A stretch of 64,000 nt of DNA, from NCBI GenBank assembly GCA_937892155.1, contig CALAUG010000059.1, positions 1-64,000 of the forward strand, read 5' to 3'. This stretch comes from an uncultured Bacteroidales bacterium (GTDB taxonomy: Bacteria; Bacteroidota; Bacteroidia; Bacteroidales; UBA1715). This document shows positions 1 to 9,884 of the stretch, piece by piece. The first letter of the stretch is position 1; each line of letters opens with the position of its first letter. A program made the translations under genes and the position numbers. The notes under the pieces were generated by a model. That model saw only the letters and a list, made by a program, of their open reading frames with translations, was not told the DNA's origin and ran no database searches.

Positions 1-413
1 TATGCTCAGCAAGGTTGACTTGCCGCTTCCGTTCGGGCCTTCAAGGGCCCATTTCTCTCCCGCTTTCATAGTCCAGTCCAAAGGCTTGAGTATCACCCTG
101 TCACCGAACCTGATAGACACGTCCCTTAGTTTGACGGCATTTTCATATTCAGGCTTGAAACCGCCCCTCGACCCGATTGCCCGGCATGCATCCGATATGG
201 GAGAAGAAGGTTCCGGCCTGTTTCCCAGCCTGATGATTTCTCCGGCATAATCGGGAATGTCCTTGTCCCTTGCAACCACTAGAACCAGCTCCAGTGATTC
301 GGAGTCTGAGAGTTCCCTGAGCAGTGCATCCAGCCGGACTCTCGCTTCAGCGTCAAGTCCGATAAAAGGGCTGTCTATCACAAGAAAACGGGGATTATAT
401 TGCAACGCCTTGC
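1..413 (-). CDS. Tandem ABC ATPase (ModF/PhrA-like), internal fragment, off the left edge
   Basis: Read on the minus strand this stretch encodes the end of one ABC domain and the start of a second. Visible parts are a Walker B/D-loop region (LVIDSPFIGLDA) followed about 80 residues later by a new domain start with Walker A (GPNGSGKST) just before the window edge. Two ABC domains in one chain with no membrane segments is typical of the ModF/PhrA group, whose role is poorly defined. Base composition differs sharply from the rest: the first 60 bases hold 34 G/C, whereas 421-480 hold 19. It has no start codon of its own and is fused in frame to porX, so it is probably foreign sequence joined to this contig. 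Confidence 0.75.
393..413. other. Probable chimeric junction between porX and an ABC ATPase
   Basis: At this point a PorX reading frame passes into an ABC-ATPase reading frame without a frameshift. Both families have a similar peptide here: PorX proteins read roughly KQGKxLxYNP, ABC ATPases read roughly AKALxYNP just before Walker B. The shared stretch is about 21 bases. GC content drops from about 57% to about 32% across it. This is the pattern expected from a false short-overlap join in an assembly; a real gene fusion is possible but less likely. Confidence 0.75.
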
Positions 414-1734
414 CTTGTTTATAGCGCAAATTTGTAGTTACATTCTTGTCGCCCAACACTTTTATTGGATTTTGAATATTTACGGAACCGTGATCGGTTG
501 TGACAAGCACATTTATTTTTTTGCGCGACAACTCCTGTAACAACTCAAATAATGGTGAATGTGAGAACCACGAAACCGTTAGAGAGCGATACGAAATTTC
601 ATCATTGGCTAGTTCCTTTATCATATTCATTTCGGTGCGTGCGTGCGACAAAATGTCGATGAAATTATGTACCAACACAGAGAAATGGCTCTGCGATATT
701 TTATAGACTCTATCCGTAATTTTTCGGCTTGTATTGATAGACGTCACTTTGTCAAAATAAAACTTTTCGGAATAACCAAGTCGTCTCAACTGAGTAGTGA
801 GCATTTCTTCTTCGTGAAGATTTTTCATTTCATCATCTTCATCATCAACCCACAAATCGGGATACATTTTTTCCATATCTGCCGGCATCAATCCCGAAAA
901 CAAAGCATTACGGGCGTACTGAGTCGTTGTGGGCAAAATACTCATATACAACGAATCCTCTTCCACTATGAAATACTCGCTCAACAATGGTCTTAATGCC
1001 AACCAATGGTCGTAGCGAAGATTGTCGACCACCAACAACAATGTCTGACTATCCTTTTTTATTTCAGGAAAGACCTTCTCTTTCACAATATTGGGCGACA
1101 TGAGCGGTTTTGTTGTGGAATTTGGCTGGAACCACGATAAGTAATTTTTCTTGATAAATTTTGCAAAATTTACATTTGCATCATTTTTCTGCATCTGCAA
1201 CAAGTCAGTCATACTACGGTCCTTTGATTGAACAAGCTGCATTTCCCAATAAGTAAGATGGCGGTACAACTCCATCCACTCGTCACACGAATTTGCATTG
1301 GCTATTTTCATTCCAAGTTGCGAAAAATCACGCTGATACTTCATTGTGGTATTCTGTGTCTGCAAATCGCTTTGGTTCAAATTCTTTTTTAAAGCAAGAA
1401 TTATCTGATTCGGATTGATTGGTTTTATCAGATAATCGTTGATACGTGAACCAATCGCCTTGTCCATAATATTTTCTTCTTCGCTTTTGGTAATCATGAT
1501 GACAGGAAGTTCAGGCTGCTTTGCTTTGATTGCCTCCAAAACTTCAATACCACTTAACCCTGGCATTTGCTCGTCCAAAAAAACTATATCAAATTTTTCC
1601 TTTGAAACTTCTGTTATCGCATCATTGCCGTTGTTTACTGGTTCAACAGCGTAGCCTTTAGCTTCAAGAAACATTATATGTGGTTTGAGCAGTTCTATTT
1701 CATCGTCAGCCCAAAGAATCCTAATTTGTCGCAT
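394..1734 (-). CDS. porX: PorX-type response regulator with PglZ domain, 3' end replaced
   Basis: T9SS regulatory protein. The N-terminal receiver domain (about residues 3-120) starts MRQIRILWADDE and carries the phospho-acceptor in DIVFLDEQMPG and the conserved lysine in LIKP. A linker of about 80 residues leads to a PglZ/alkaline-phosphatase-like domain with LLVVDNLRYDHW and VTTDHGSVNIQNP. PorX proteins run to about 515 residues; here the match stops near residue 447 (NLRYKQGKALQYN), after which the frame continues into ABC-ATPase sequence. In PorX systems the regulator works with the kinase PorY and an ECF sigma factor to control T9SS genes; neither partner is in this window, but two T9SS cargo proteins are. 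The ATG lies 41 bases after the preceding gene, so co-transcription is likely. Confidence 0.9.
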
Positions 1735-1775
1735 AAAATACAGTTTATAGATATAACGAAAAAAAACGTGATTTG

Positions 1776-2606
1776 TTATTCATCATCGTCTGATTCATCA
1801 CCATCATCTTCTTCGTCGTCATAATCTTCATCATCTACATCAAAATATGGAAGATGTGTATCGTCAAGCCCTAGAACATCTTCTTCTGATAAATTACCAT
1901 CCATCACTTCCATGATTTCTTCATCAGAAAAGATTTTCACGTTAGTAATCACTGCTCTATCGCGAATAAAATCTCCAAATTCAGAACAAGCATTACAAAC
2001 GTCGTCAATAAGATCTTTTATATTAGAAACCAACGGCACAAGCATAAGTACCTTTACAATACAATTTTCAAATACAATTGACTCTATTTCAGCATTATAA
2101 TTCTCTGACGCTGTAACTAATTCATCCTGTAAAAGTTTTGTCTGGAACTCTGTAAACGGCTGTTTTTCTTTTTGTACGAGCACTATAAAATATCGCAAAC
2201 TCGTTCCTTTCCCACCCAAGCCAGATGAAATGAGAATCTGGTTTTGATCCAACAACGCACCTTGTAACTGCATTTTGCTCTCGCGATACGCCAGTGAAGC
2301 CCACAATTTTATTTCACCCGTTGCCTGATTTCTGAATTTTTCAATAATTCTAAATGCCTCCACATCGTCGAACGACGCAAGGTATACAAGAATATCTCGT
2401 TTTTCCTCCAAACGGGCGTCAGGGTCGTACAACACCGGTACTTTTGCAATAATTTCATCCAGCGTTACTACCTGTTTACGGAGCATATTCACCCGTTTAA
2501 AGTAATTCATCTGGATTTCCAAATCAATCTGTTCTTCAATAATATTCAAACAAGACGGATCTGTTTCTATGATGTTTTTTAAAATTTCATTGATATTTTC
2601 TGACAT
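1776..2606 (-). CDS. Conserved hypothetical protein with strongly acidic C-terminal tail, next to porX
   Basis: No family is recognised with certainty. The 276-residue product has no signal peptide or membrane segment. Residues 1-245 look like a mixed globular domain; the last 25 or so residues are almost all Asp and Glu (for example DDEDYDDEEDDGDESDDDE). It sits between the GH3/serine-hydrolase gene (7 bases upstream) and porX (41 bases downstream) on the same strand, so the three are probably co-transcribed. The position suggests a link to porX, but that is inference only. The acidic tail could mimic nucleic acid or bind a basic partner. Confidence 0.7.
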   Translation of the reverse strand: MSENINEILKNIIETDPSCLNIIEEQIDLEIQMNYFKRVNMLRKQVVTLDEIIAKVPVLYDPDARLEEKRDILVYLASFDDVEAFRIIEKFRNQATGEIKLWASLAYRESKMQLQGALLDQNQILISSGLGGKGTSLRYFIVLVQKEKQPFTEFQTKLLQDELVTASENYNAEIESIVFENCIVKVLMLVPLVSNIKDLIDDVCNACSEFGDFIRDRAVITNVKIFSDEEIMEVMDGNLSEEDVLGLDDTHLPYFDVDDEDYDDEEDDGDESDDDE

Positions 2607-2613
2607 AGCGACT

Positions 2614-5600
2614 TTATATTATGGCTTGGTAGATAATGCGTTGAATACGTGGACGAAGCGCTGAATCGCCCAACATTGTGTTGCTCGCATCCGGCGTTTT
2701 TCTATTCACACGGTTTGATAAGAATATATATATCAGCGACTGTTCTGGATCCACCCAAAACAACGTGCCTGTAAATCCTGTGTGTCCGTAGCTTCTCAAC
2801 GATGTACAATGACAAGTTGGATCTAATTTTTTTCCATCCGGTTCTGGTTTATCAAAGCCATATCCTTTGCGATTGCCATTTTCACAAAACGGGCACGAGG
2901 TGAACAACTCAATAGTTTTGGAGTCAATAAATTTTTCACCACCATACTCTCCACCATTCAACAACATTTGTAATAATTTCGCCAAATCGTTTGCATTAGA
3001 AAACAGGCCAGCATGTCCGCTCACACCATCGAGAATAGCTGCCCCCCTATCGTGTACATAGCCCTGTAACAATTGCTGACGGAAATATTCATCAGTTTCG
3101 GTTGGAGCAATTTGTGACTTATCAAATTTTTTCAAAGGAGAATATCCCAATGTAGATGCGCCCAATTTTGAGTAAAAATTCTTTTGGGCATATTCATCCA
3201 ACGACAAACCCGACGTATTTTTTACTACCTCTGTCATCAAATAAAAGCCCAAATCGCTATATACAACTTCCTTTTTTGGCAATAACGGAGACTCTGCAAT
3301 CAAGCGAAATACCGTATCGCGGTAACCATTAAACATATAACGGTTTTCACCAACCTCTATCAAATGATCGGCATCTTTTACCGGAGAAAACGCATTATCG
3401 ACATATTGGAAATTTTTTGTAAGATACAATTGATTATCAAGCATATAAGGAAAATCCACACTTCTTGTTTTTGACTTCATTCCTTTTGCATAATAATCTT
3501 TTATAAACGTAGGAACCGACGAAACACCAGAACGCAACTGAGCTTGATGAGTCAAGACGTCAGCAATACACAACGTATCCTTATTGGTACCTTTCAACCA
3601 TGGAATATAATCGCCCAATGTTTTATCCAATTTAAATTTATTATCGTCATACAATTTCATCAACGAAACTGCTGTCGCTGCCGGTTTTGTTACGGATGCC
3701 AAATCATAGATTGTTGATTCTTGAACTGAATCTTTTGAATCATAGGTATAAAATCCAAATGCTTTTTCGTAGACAATCACGCCATTTTTTGCTACCAAAA
3801 TTTCACATCCAGGCATTGCGCCATATCCGATAAATCTATTGACAATAGAATCAATTTTATTCAATGTACTTTCCTCCATACCAACTTCGTATGGTTCTCC
3901 AGAACGCAATCTATCTACAGAACCAAACGATATTCCGGAGCCAGCGCGAAATCCACCGGCTGAAACTGGCAAATGTCCTGTTGCAGGCAAAGCACCAAAC
4001 AGCACTTCGGCAGCAACTTCCTGACAAATCTGCTTAAAATCATAGGAAACCACCAACGATTCCACATTGGGCATCACTTCCTTGAAATAATCCAGGGCAT
4101 AGGGATTGGCGTGCAAAACCATAACGACATTATAACGTGCAGCAATTTTTCCAACAATGTCAACCATTGCCGATGTTATGCCATATTTTTTATTTGGATA
4201 GGAACTTGAACCTGGAACGTCAAGAATGATAATGTCATAATTTTTCAAACCCGACAACGTACTGTTAAGTTTGGCTTCATACCCAGAAACCGCAGGTATT
4301 GAAAACAAAGTAACCGAAGCCTGTTTTTGCAACTTTTTCACAAACGGCGAAGGATTATTTTTTAAAGACACAACTGCCATCTTCTTCGTATCCAGATTGT
4401 GAAATGGTAACTGCTGCTCCGAATCTTTCACCACAGTTATAGATGCCTGTACAAGTTTTCTATTCAACGTACGAGCCTGTGCAGTATTTAAATCCCTATG
4501 GAGATTACTCAAGTCAACGTGAGTACGTTTCGGTACATTCATCCACGACTTTGCTATTAATATTCTACGGCAATGGTCATCTATGTCGGACTCCTTCAAA
4601 CGACCAGTTGACAACGCCTGTTTGATTGCAGCAATAGCTTTTGGCACATCCAACGTGAATTCCAACACATCATTGCCTGCCAATAAAGCACGTACTTCAA
4701 CTTCACCTGCAGGAAAAGCATCACTGACAGCCTTCATATTTAACGCATCGGTAAATATCAAACCTTGAAAATTCAAATCACCACGCAATTTTTCATTGAC
4801 AATCTTTTGAGACAATGTTGATGGCAAATTTTTAGTTCTGTCAAGAGAAGGTACATTCAAATGAGCGACCATAACGCCAGTCAAGTCATTCTTTATCAAT
4901 TGTTTGAACGGATACAATTCAAAATTTTCCAATTCTTCTTTGGTGCCAGTAACTAATGGCAAAGAATAATGCGAATCACTTGACACATTGCCGTGACCAG
5001 GAAAATGTTTTGCTGTTGTCAGAACTTTTTGCGACTGCATTCCACGCATATACAACAAACCTTTTTGAGCAACATTATCTTTATCTTCACCAAATGAACG
5101 AGTATTGATAACAGGATTTTGGGGATTGTTGTTTATATCAACTACCGGCGCAAAATTGATATGGATACCCATACGTACGCACTGACGTCCTATTTCTTTT
5201 CCCATTTCTTCAATGAGGTATTCGTTTTTTCTATCTATTGCACCCAATTGTAATTGACGAGGAAACGATATCGTACTGTCCAAACGCATTGCTAATCCCC
5301 ATTCGCCGTCTATTGCAACAGATAACGGAATTTTTGACAAAGCCTGAAATTCATTCGTCATTTTTGCTTCAAGCACAGGAGAGCCTTTAAAGAAAATAAC
5401 CCCTCCAATATGATTTTCTGTAATCAATTTCTTTACAGCAGCAGAGTTATTTTGTTTTGGATCCGAATAAGCGGCAACCATAAAGAGTTGACCAATTTTC
5501 TCATCCAAAGTCATTGTGTTGAACACAGAATCAACCCATTGCATATCTGCCCCCACAAACGGATATGAAGCATTTTTCGTTGGTTCTGTTGAATTCAACA

Positions 5601-5658
5601 AACCACAATTCAAAAACAATAAAGCAAGAACGACTAATGTAATTTTATAAACTTTCAT
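2614..5658 (-). CDS. GH3 beta-N-acetylhexosaminidase-like protein fused to a serine hydrolase (beta-lactamase family)
   Basis: Two-enzyme envelope protein of 1014 residues. An N-terminal export signal (MKVYKITLVVLALLFLNC) may be a poor lipobox, since Asn precedes Cys. The GH3 catalytic domain spans about residues 40-385 and has the NagZ-type KHFPGHGNVSSDSH motif; a GH3 C-terminal domain follows to about 580. Residues 600-1010 are a class C beta-lactamase/esterase-like domain with SxxK (SVTK), a YSD in place of the usual YxN, and HTG near the end. This fusion is common in Bacteroidota and is thought to act on peptidoglycan fragments; the substrate is not shown here. Start codon and upstream stop overlap as TAATG, so it is translationally coupled to the M42 peptidase gene. 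Confidence 0.88.
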   Translation of the reverse strand: MKVYKITLVVLALLFLNCGLLNSTEPTKNASYPFVGADMQWVDSVFNTMTLDEKIGQLFMVAAYSDPKQNNSAAVKKLITENHIGGVIFFKGSPVLEAKMTNEFQALSKIPLSVAIDGEWGLAMRLDSTISFPRQLQLGAIDRKNEYLIEEMGKEIGRQCVRMGIHINFAPVVDINNNPQNPVINTRSFGEDKDNVAQKGLLYMRGMQSQKVLTTAKHFPGHGNVSSDSHYSLPLVTGTKEELENFELYPFKQLIKNDLTGVMVAHLNVPSLDRTKNLPSTLSQKIVNEKLRGDLNFQGLIFTDALNMKAVSDAFPAGEVEVRALLAGNDVLEFTLDVPKAIAAIKQALSTGRLKESDIDDHCRRILIAKSWMNVPKRTHVDLSNLHRDLNTAQARTLNRKLVQASITVVKDSEQQLPFHNLDTKKMAVVSLKNNPSPFVKKLQKQASVTLFSIPAVSGYEAKLNSTLSGLKNYDIIILDVPGSSSYPNKKYGITSAMVDIVGKIAARYNVVMVLHANPYALDYFKEVMPNVESLVVSYDFKQICQEVAAEVLFGALPATGHLPVSAGGFRAGSGISFGSVDRLRSGEPYEVGMEESTLNKIDSIVNRFIGYGAMPGCEILVAKNGVIVYEKAFGFYTYDSKDSVQESTIYDLASVTKPAATAVSLMKLYDDNKFKLDKTLGDYIPWLKGTNKDTLCIADVLTHQAQLRSGVSSVPTFIKDYYAKGMKSKTRSVDFPYMLDNQLYLTKNFQYVDNAFSPVKDADHLIEVGENRYMFNGYRDTVFRLIAESPLLPKKEVVYSDLGFYLMTEVVKNTSGLSLDEYAQKNFYSKLGASTLGYSPLKKFDKSQIAPTETDEYFRQQLLQGYVHDRGAAILDGVSGHAGLFSNANDLAKLLQMLLNGGEYGGEKFIDSKTIELFTSCPFCENGNRKGYGFDKPEPDGKKLDPTCHCTSLRSYGHTGFTGTLFWVDPEQSLIYIFLSNRVNRKTPDASNTMLGDSALRPRIQRIIYQAII

Positions 5659-6578
5659 TACAGATATTCCATTAACTCTTTGTATAACACATACATAGAC
5701 TCAATATCACTTTTATTAATTTTTTCCTTTGGTGAATGAGGAAATTCCTGGGCTGCACCAACGAAACACCAATTCACGGCATACGGAATTTTTTGAAGTG
5801 ATGCGCCATCGCTACCTCCCGCAGTTTCTACTTCACGTTGTATGTCAATACTTTCGCGTTTCGCAACATTCAAAATTTTGTCGACGTAGCTTTTACGTGG
5901 AAGATTTGTATCTTTTAAAGAGACCACACAACCTTTTCCGTATTCAATTCCCTCGGTAATCCAAGTAATATCGGCTATCAATGCATTATGCAAATGATAC
6001 ATTTTATACAAATAACGCCAGCAATATTTTACATTGCCAGCACCAGTTTCTTCTCCAGTTGTAAAGACGATGGCCCCATTTTTCATAGTTTGTGCAAGTC
6101 GCAAAGCGACATATACGCCAACCCTATTGTCTAAAAATGGTGACTCAATATATTCATCATCTTCTTTAAAATCAGGTTTATATGTCAGCAGTGTTCCACG
6201 TTCCAATTCAACATCTGATTCATATACAAAATCGTCATCATCCCGACGGACCACACATGAAACTTCTGCACCGTCTTGAAAACCGACAAGTTCTGTACCG
6301 TCTTCGCAACGAGGTGAACCAACTGGAACCAATGTTTTATTGTAGCCAACCATAAAACCAACACTATCAATGTGGGCAAAAATCGCTGTTCGTGGTGTAC
6401 CCCACACTAACATCACGCAATCCTGATAATCTTCTCCATATATTACGTGCGGCTTATGTCTCCACGAAAAACAATTTTTTTCAACATACTCCACGATAAA
6501 CATTGCCAAACGGCTTTCGTCACTTGATGGGGCTGAAATACCACACAATTTTTTCAACAAACCATACTCGTCACTCAT
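5658..6578 (-). CDS. M42 family metallo-aminopeptidase
   Basis: Cytoplasmic aminopeptidase of the M42 (glutamyl aminopeptidase/PepA-like) family, 306 residues. Metal and catalytic regions are visible in order: IFAHIDSVGFMV (first metal His and Asp), FLDNRVGVY (bridging Asp), TTGEETGAGN (catalytic Glu pair), ADITW and FPHSPKEKI (last metal His). It is somewhat short for the family (usually 330-360). It overlaps the upstream YigZ-like gene by 8 bases and the downstream GH3 gene by one base, giving a tightly coupled trio. Confidence 0.85.
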   Translation of the reverse strand: MSDEYGLLKKLCGISAPSSDESRLAMFIVEYVEKNCFSWRHKPHVIYGEDYQDCVMLVWGTPRTAIFAHIDSVGFMVGYNKTLVPVGSPRCEDGTELVGFQDGAEVSCVVRRDDDDFVYESDVELERGTLLTYKPDFKEDDEYIESPFLDNRVGVYVALRLAQTMKNGAIVFTTGEETGAGNVKYCWRYLYKMYHLHNALIADITWITEGIEYGKGCVVSLKDTNLPRKSYVDKILNVAKRESIDIQREVETAGGSDGASLQKIPYAVNWCFVGAAQEFPHSPKEKINKSDIESMYVLYKELMEYL

Positions 6579-7173
6579 TTTCTATTTTCACTCCTATAAT
6601 TTTATGTAATGCGGACAGACACTCTTCCGCCATATTTATTGCAACTGCACAATGGATTTCACAAGTTTCTGCAAAATTTTGAGAAACAATCTCACATTTA
6701 AAACGTTTAATGACATTCATTACCGCATTATTCTGTTCATACGTAAATTGTACAGAAAAAAACGAGCGAATCAGTTTCTCAACAATTTCTGCATGGGACA
6801 ATGCATCTTTAGTAGCTTCCTTATATGCCTGCATCAAACCTCCTACGCCGAGTAGAATGCCACCAAAATAACGCACAACTACAACTGCGACATTGGTAAC
6901 TCCAAACGCGTCCAGCTGCCCCAGAATTGGTTTTCCTGCAGAATTTGAAGGTTCACCATCATCGGAGCAACGAAATATTTCGCCAGTATTACCAATTTTG
7001 TACGCCCAACAATGATGACGTGCTGCATGATGTTCTTTGCGTAATGTTTCCAAACAGAATTTAACTTCATCCTCCGAGACAACAGGATATGCATAGGCAA
7101 GGAATTTACTTCCTTTATCCTTGAATAAGCCTTCAGATGGCTTTGCTATTGTCTTGTAGGTACTTTCCGCCAT
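6571..7173 (-). CDS. YigZ/IMPACT family protein
   Basis: The 200-residue product has the UPF0029 fold in its first 110 residues (HHAARHHCWAYKIG, SDDGEPSNSAGKPIL and VVVVRYFGGILLGVGGL) followed by a ferredoxin-like DUF1949 domain. Family members bind nucleic acid or ribosomes; eukaryotic IMPACT regulates Gcn2, but the bacterial role is unclear. It is the first gene of the run into the M42 and GH3 genes, with a -7 box at 7190-7197. Confidence 0.88.
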   Translation of the reverse strand: MAESTYKTIAKPSEGLFKDKGSKFLAYAYPVVSEDEVKFCLETLRKEHHAARHHCWAYKIGNTGEIFRCSDDGEPSNSAGKPILGQLDAFGVTNVAVVVVRYFGGILLGVGGLMQAYKEATKDALSHAEIVEKLIRSFFSVQFTYEQNNAVMNVIKRFKCEIVSQNFAETCEIHCAVAINMAEECLSALHKIIGVKIENE

Positions 7174-7189
7174 AACACATTACTCTATT

Positions 7190-7197
7190 CAAAGGTA
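7190..7197 (-). promoter_or_regulatory. Bacteroidota -7 promoter box for the yigZ-like gene
   Basis: Minus strand reads TACCTTTG, a full match to TAnnTTTG, 17 bases upstream of the ATG. Confidence 0.6.
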
Positions 7198-7260
7198 ACA
7201 AAGACTATTCGGCAAGAAAAATCTTTAACCTACGAGTTTTCAACGTGTTGTACACAAACA

Positions 7261-7290
7261 AAAAAGCCGATTCGCAATATGCAAACCGGC
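7261..7290 (-). terminator. Rho-independent terminator of rplS
   Basis: Minus strand forms a 10-pair stem (GCCGGTTTGC with GCGAATCGGC, two G-T pairs) around a 5-base loop, followed by a T run. It lies just past the rplS stop codon. Confidence 0.8.
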
Positions 7291-7316
7291 TCCTTACTTA
7301 TAGAAAAAAAATAATT

Positions 7317-7679
7317 CTACTCTTCCTCTTTGCGAACCTTTCTTTCTTTAATACGTGCTTTCTTACCTGTTAAATCACGTAAGTAGAATATACGAGCACG
7401 ACGAACTTTACCTTTTTTATTCACTTCAATTTTATCAATCATTGGAGAGTTTACTGGAATAATTCTTTCAACACCAATATTACCAGACATTTTTCTAATC
7501 GTGAATGTTTCTACAGAAGCTTCGTTTCTTCTTTGAAGAACAATACCACGGAATTGTTGGATACGCTCCTTGTCACCTTCTTTAATTTTATAATGAACTG
7601 TAATTGTATCTCCAGCAGCGAATTCTGGCCATTCTCTCTTTGTAATAACTTCGCTCTTTACTTCGTCTAATAGATTCAT
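7317..7679 (-). CDS. rplS: 50S ribosomal protein L19
   Basis: Large-subunit protein L19, located at the 30S-50S interface. The 120-residue length is normal and the conserved core is present: FAAGDTITVHYKIKEGDKER, FRGIVLQRR, FTIRKMSGNIGVER, FYLRDLTGKKARIKER. It is a single-gene unit with its own promoter box at 7702-7709 and a terminator directly after it. Confidence 0.97.
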   Translation of the reverse strand: MNLLDEVKSEVITKREWPEFAAGDTITVHYKIKEGDKERIQQFRGIVLQRRNEASVETFTIRKMSGNIGVERIIPVNSPMIDKIEVNKKGKVRRARIFYLRDLTGKKARIKERKVRKEEE

Positions 7680-7701
7680 CTCATTTATATTTTAGGGTCG
7701 G

Positions 7702-7709
7702 CAAATGTA
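7702..7709 (-). promoter_or_regulatory. Bacteroidota -7 promoter box for rplS
   Basis: Minus strand reads TACATTTG, a full match to TAnnTTTG, 23 bases upstream of the ATG. Confidence 0.7.
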
Positions 7710-7802
7710 ATTATTTTTTTTAGAATACTAACACTTTTACAAAAATCTTTTTCCTTTTTTCGCCATCTATTGTTGAAATCACCGATAAATTTGAAAAAAA
7801 CT

Positions 7803-9851
7803 CTATTTCTTTACTTCTTTCAAATATTCCAATACTTGATTTACAATATTTTCAGCAGTGTATCCGAATTTTTCATCCAAAACGGTGTATGGAGCAGAAT
7901 ATCCAAAATGATTCAATCCCCAAACCTTACCATTAGCACCGACCAAACCTTGCATATTGACAGACAATCCGGCTGTAACGCCATAAATTGGTTTATTTGA
8001 AGGAAGAACTTTTTCTTGATATTCCTTGCTTTGATCACGGAACAGACCTTCTGACGGAGCAGAAACGACCTGCACCGACAAATTATGTTCTTTTTCCAAG
8101 ATTAAAGATGCATCATATATTGTGCTCACTTCCGAACCATTTGCAACCAGCACAACATCAACATCACGCACAGGATTGTTTACAACGTATGCTCCATATT
8201 TTGCATTTTGTGCATCGGCATAACGTGTTGAACCCGTTTTTGCAGGAATATCCTTCACTGTCTGACGTGAGAAAATCAACCCTGTTGGACGATCATTCGT
8301 TTTCATTGCAATCTCCCAACAAACAGTTGCTTCCTGACCATCGGCAGGACGAAGGACAAGGAAACTACGTTTACCGCTATGGTTGTATACCTGTTCCATT
8401 AAACGCATCTGCGCTTCCTGTTCTATTGGCTGATGGGTTGGTCCATCTTCGCCGACACGGAATGCGTCGTGAGACCAAAGATATTTCACAGGAATTTCCA
8501 TCAATGCAGACAAACGCATTGCCGGTTTCATATATTCAGAGAACACGAAGAATGTTCCGCAAGCTGCAAAAATACCACCATGAAGGACTATACCATTCAT
8601 GATTGATGCCATTGTCAATTCTGCGACACCTGATTCTAGGAATTTCCCAGAAAAATCACCCTTGACAATATCTTGTGTCTTTTTCAAGAATCCGTCGGTG
8701 TTATCGCTATTTGACAAATCTGCCGAAGAACAAATCATATTTTCGATGTGCTCGCACAAATAGCCAAGAACATTTTTAGATGCAACGCGAGTTGCCGCAT
8801 TTTCCTTCTGTTCTATATCAGAGAAATCTATTCCTTCTGGAAGTTCTCCTGATTGGAATTGAGCAAACTTTTTCGCCAATTCAGGATTTTGTTTCTCCCA
8901 AGCCATTTGTTCAGCCTTACGTTGTTGTGCAGCTTCTGCTTTCGCTTTATTGACAGATTTCCAATATTCTTTTACATCGTCAAAAATTGCAAACGGATCT
9001 TCAGGATTACCGCCCAAGTTTACAATAGTTTTTTCCACACTGGCTCCAGCCTTACTTACGGGTTGTCCATGAGTTGATGTTTGTCCTTCAAATGAATTTC
9101 CATTCGCGTCCAACAAACCTTTACCCATAATGGTCTTACCAATAATCAACGAAGGTTTATCAGTTTTTTCGTTAGCCCATTTCAAAGCTTTACGAATTTC
9201 GTCGTGATTATTACCATTGATGGTGATGACACGCCAACCCCACGCCTCATACTTCTTTGCTGTATCTTCACTTGAAACTGCATCGGTATGAGTAGAAAGT
9301 TGAATATCGTTGGAATCATAAAACATAATCAGATTGTCCAATCCAAGGTGACCGGCAATACGACCCGCACCTTGTGAAATTTCTTCTTGAATACCACCAT
9401 CAGAGATGAATGCATAAATTTTATGATGCATCCAATCACCAAAACGATGACGAAGGAATTTTTCTGCAATTGCAGACCCAACAGCCATAGTATGACCTTG
9501 GCCAAGTGGTCCCGATGTATTTTCTATACCAATTGCAGGATTAACTTCTGGATGTCCAGCGGTAATACTACCCCATTGACGGAAATTTTTCAAATCGTCA
9601 ATAGAAAGTGAACCAACTAAATGCAATGTCGCATACAACATTGGCGACATGTGTCCAGGATCTAGAAAGAATCTGTCTCTATTAACCCAAGACAAATCTG
9701 TTGGATCATATTGAAGAAATTCCGAATATAAAACAGATATAAAATCCATTCCGCCCATAGCACCACCTGGGTGACCCGATTTAGCTTTTTCAACCATTGA
9801 AACAGCTAAAATTCGCATATTATCAGCAGAACGTTCCGATATGTTTTTCAT
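7803..9851 (-). CDS. tkt: Transketolase
   Basis: Thiamine-diphosphate enzyme of the non-oxidative pentose phosphate pathway, 682 residues (normal). Visible landmarks: KSGHPGGAMGGMDF near residue 25, GPLGQGHTMAVG near 115, the cofactor-binding region ISDGGIQEEISQGAG near 150, and HDAFRVGEDGPTHQPIEQ near 465 with the catalytic histidines. The glyA gene is 33 bases upstream on the same strand and there is no promoter box with a workable leader between them, so a glyA-tkt transcript is likely; the pair links serine/glycine and pentose metabolism. Confidence 0.96.
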   Translation of the reverse strand: MKNISERSADNMRILAVSMVEKAKSGHPGGAMGGMDFISVLYSEFLQYDPTDLSWVNRDRFFLDPGHMSPMLYATLHLVGSLSIDDLKNFRQWGSITAGHPEVNPAIGIENTSGPLGQGHTMAVGSAIAEKFLRHRFGDWMHHKIYAFISDGGIQEEISQGAGRIAGHLGLDNLIMFYDSNDIQLSTHTDAVSSEDTAKKYEAWGWRVITINGNNHDEIRKALKWANEKTDKPSLIIGKTIMGKGLLDANGNSFEGQTSTHGQPVSKAGASVEKTIVNLGGNPEDPFAIFDDVKEYWKSVNKAKAEAAQQRKAEQMAWEKQNPELAKKFAQFQSGELPEGIDFSDIEQKENAATRVASKNVLGYLCEHIENMICSSADLSNSDNTDGFLKKTQDIVKGDFSGKFLESGVAELTMASIMNGIVLHGGIFAACGTFFVFSEYMKPAMRLSALMEIPVKYLWSHDAFRVGEDGPTHQPIEQEAQMRLMEQVYNHSGKRSFLVLRPADGQEATVCWEIAMKTNDRPTGLIFSRQTVKDIPAKTGSTRYADAQNAKYGAYVVNNPVRDVDVVLVANGSEVSTIYDASLILEKEHNLSVQVVSAPSEGLFRDQSKEYQEKVLPSNKPIYGVTAGLSVNMQGLVGANGKVWGLNHFGYSAPYTVLDEKFGYTAENIVNQVLEYLKEVKK

Positions 9852-9884
9852 TACAAATATTTTTCGGTATGATACTTCTATACA

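Noticed and set aside
2614..5658. Beta-lactamase antibiotic-resistance gene
   Set aside because: The serine-hydrolase half is fused to a GH3 domain and lacks the YxN motif in its usual form; the architecture points to cell-wall processing.
7988..8602. Long open frame of 204 codons opposite tkt
   Set aside because: It lies wholly inside transketolase on the other strand, its product has no recognisable domain, and it has no promoter or ribosome site.
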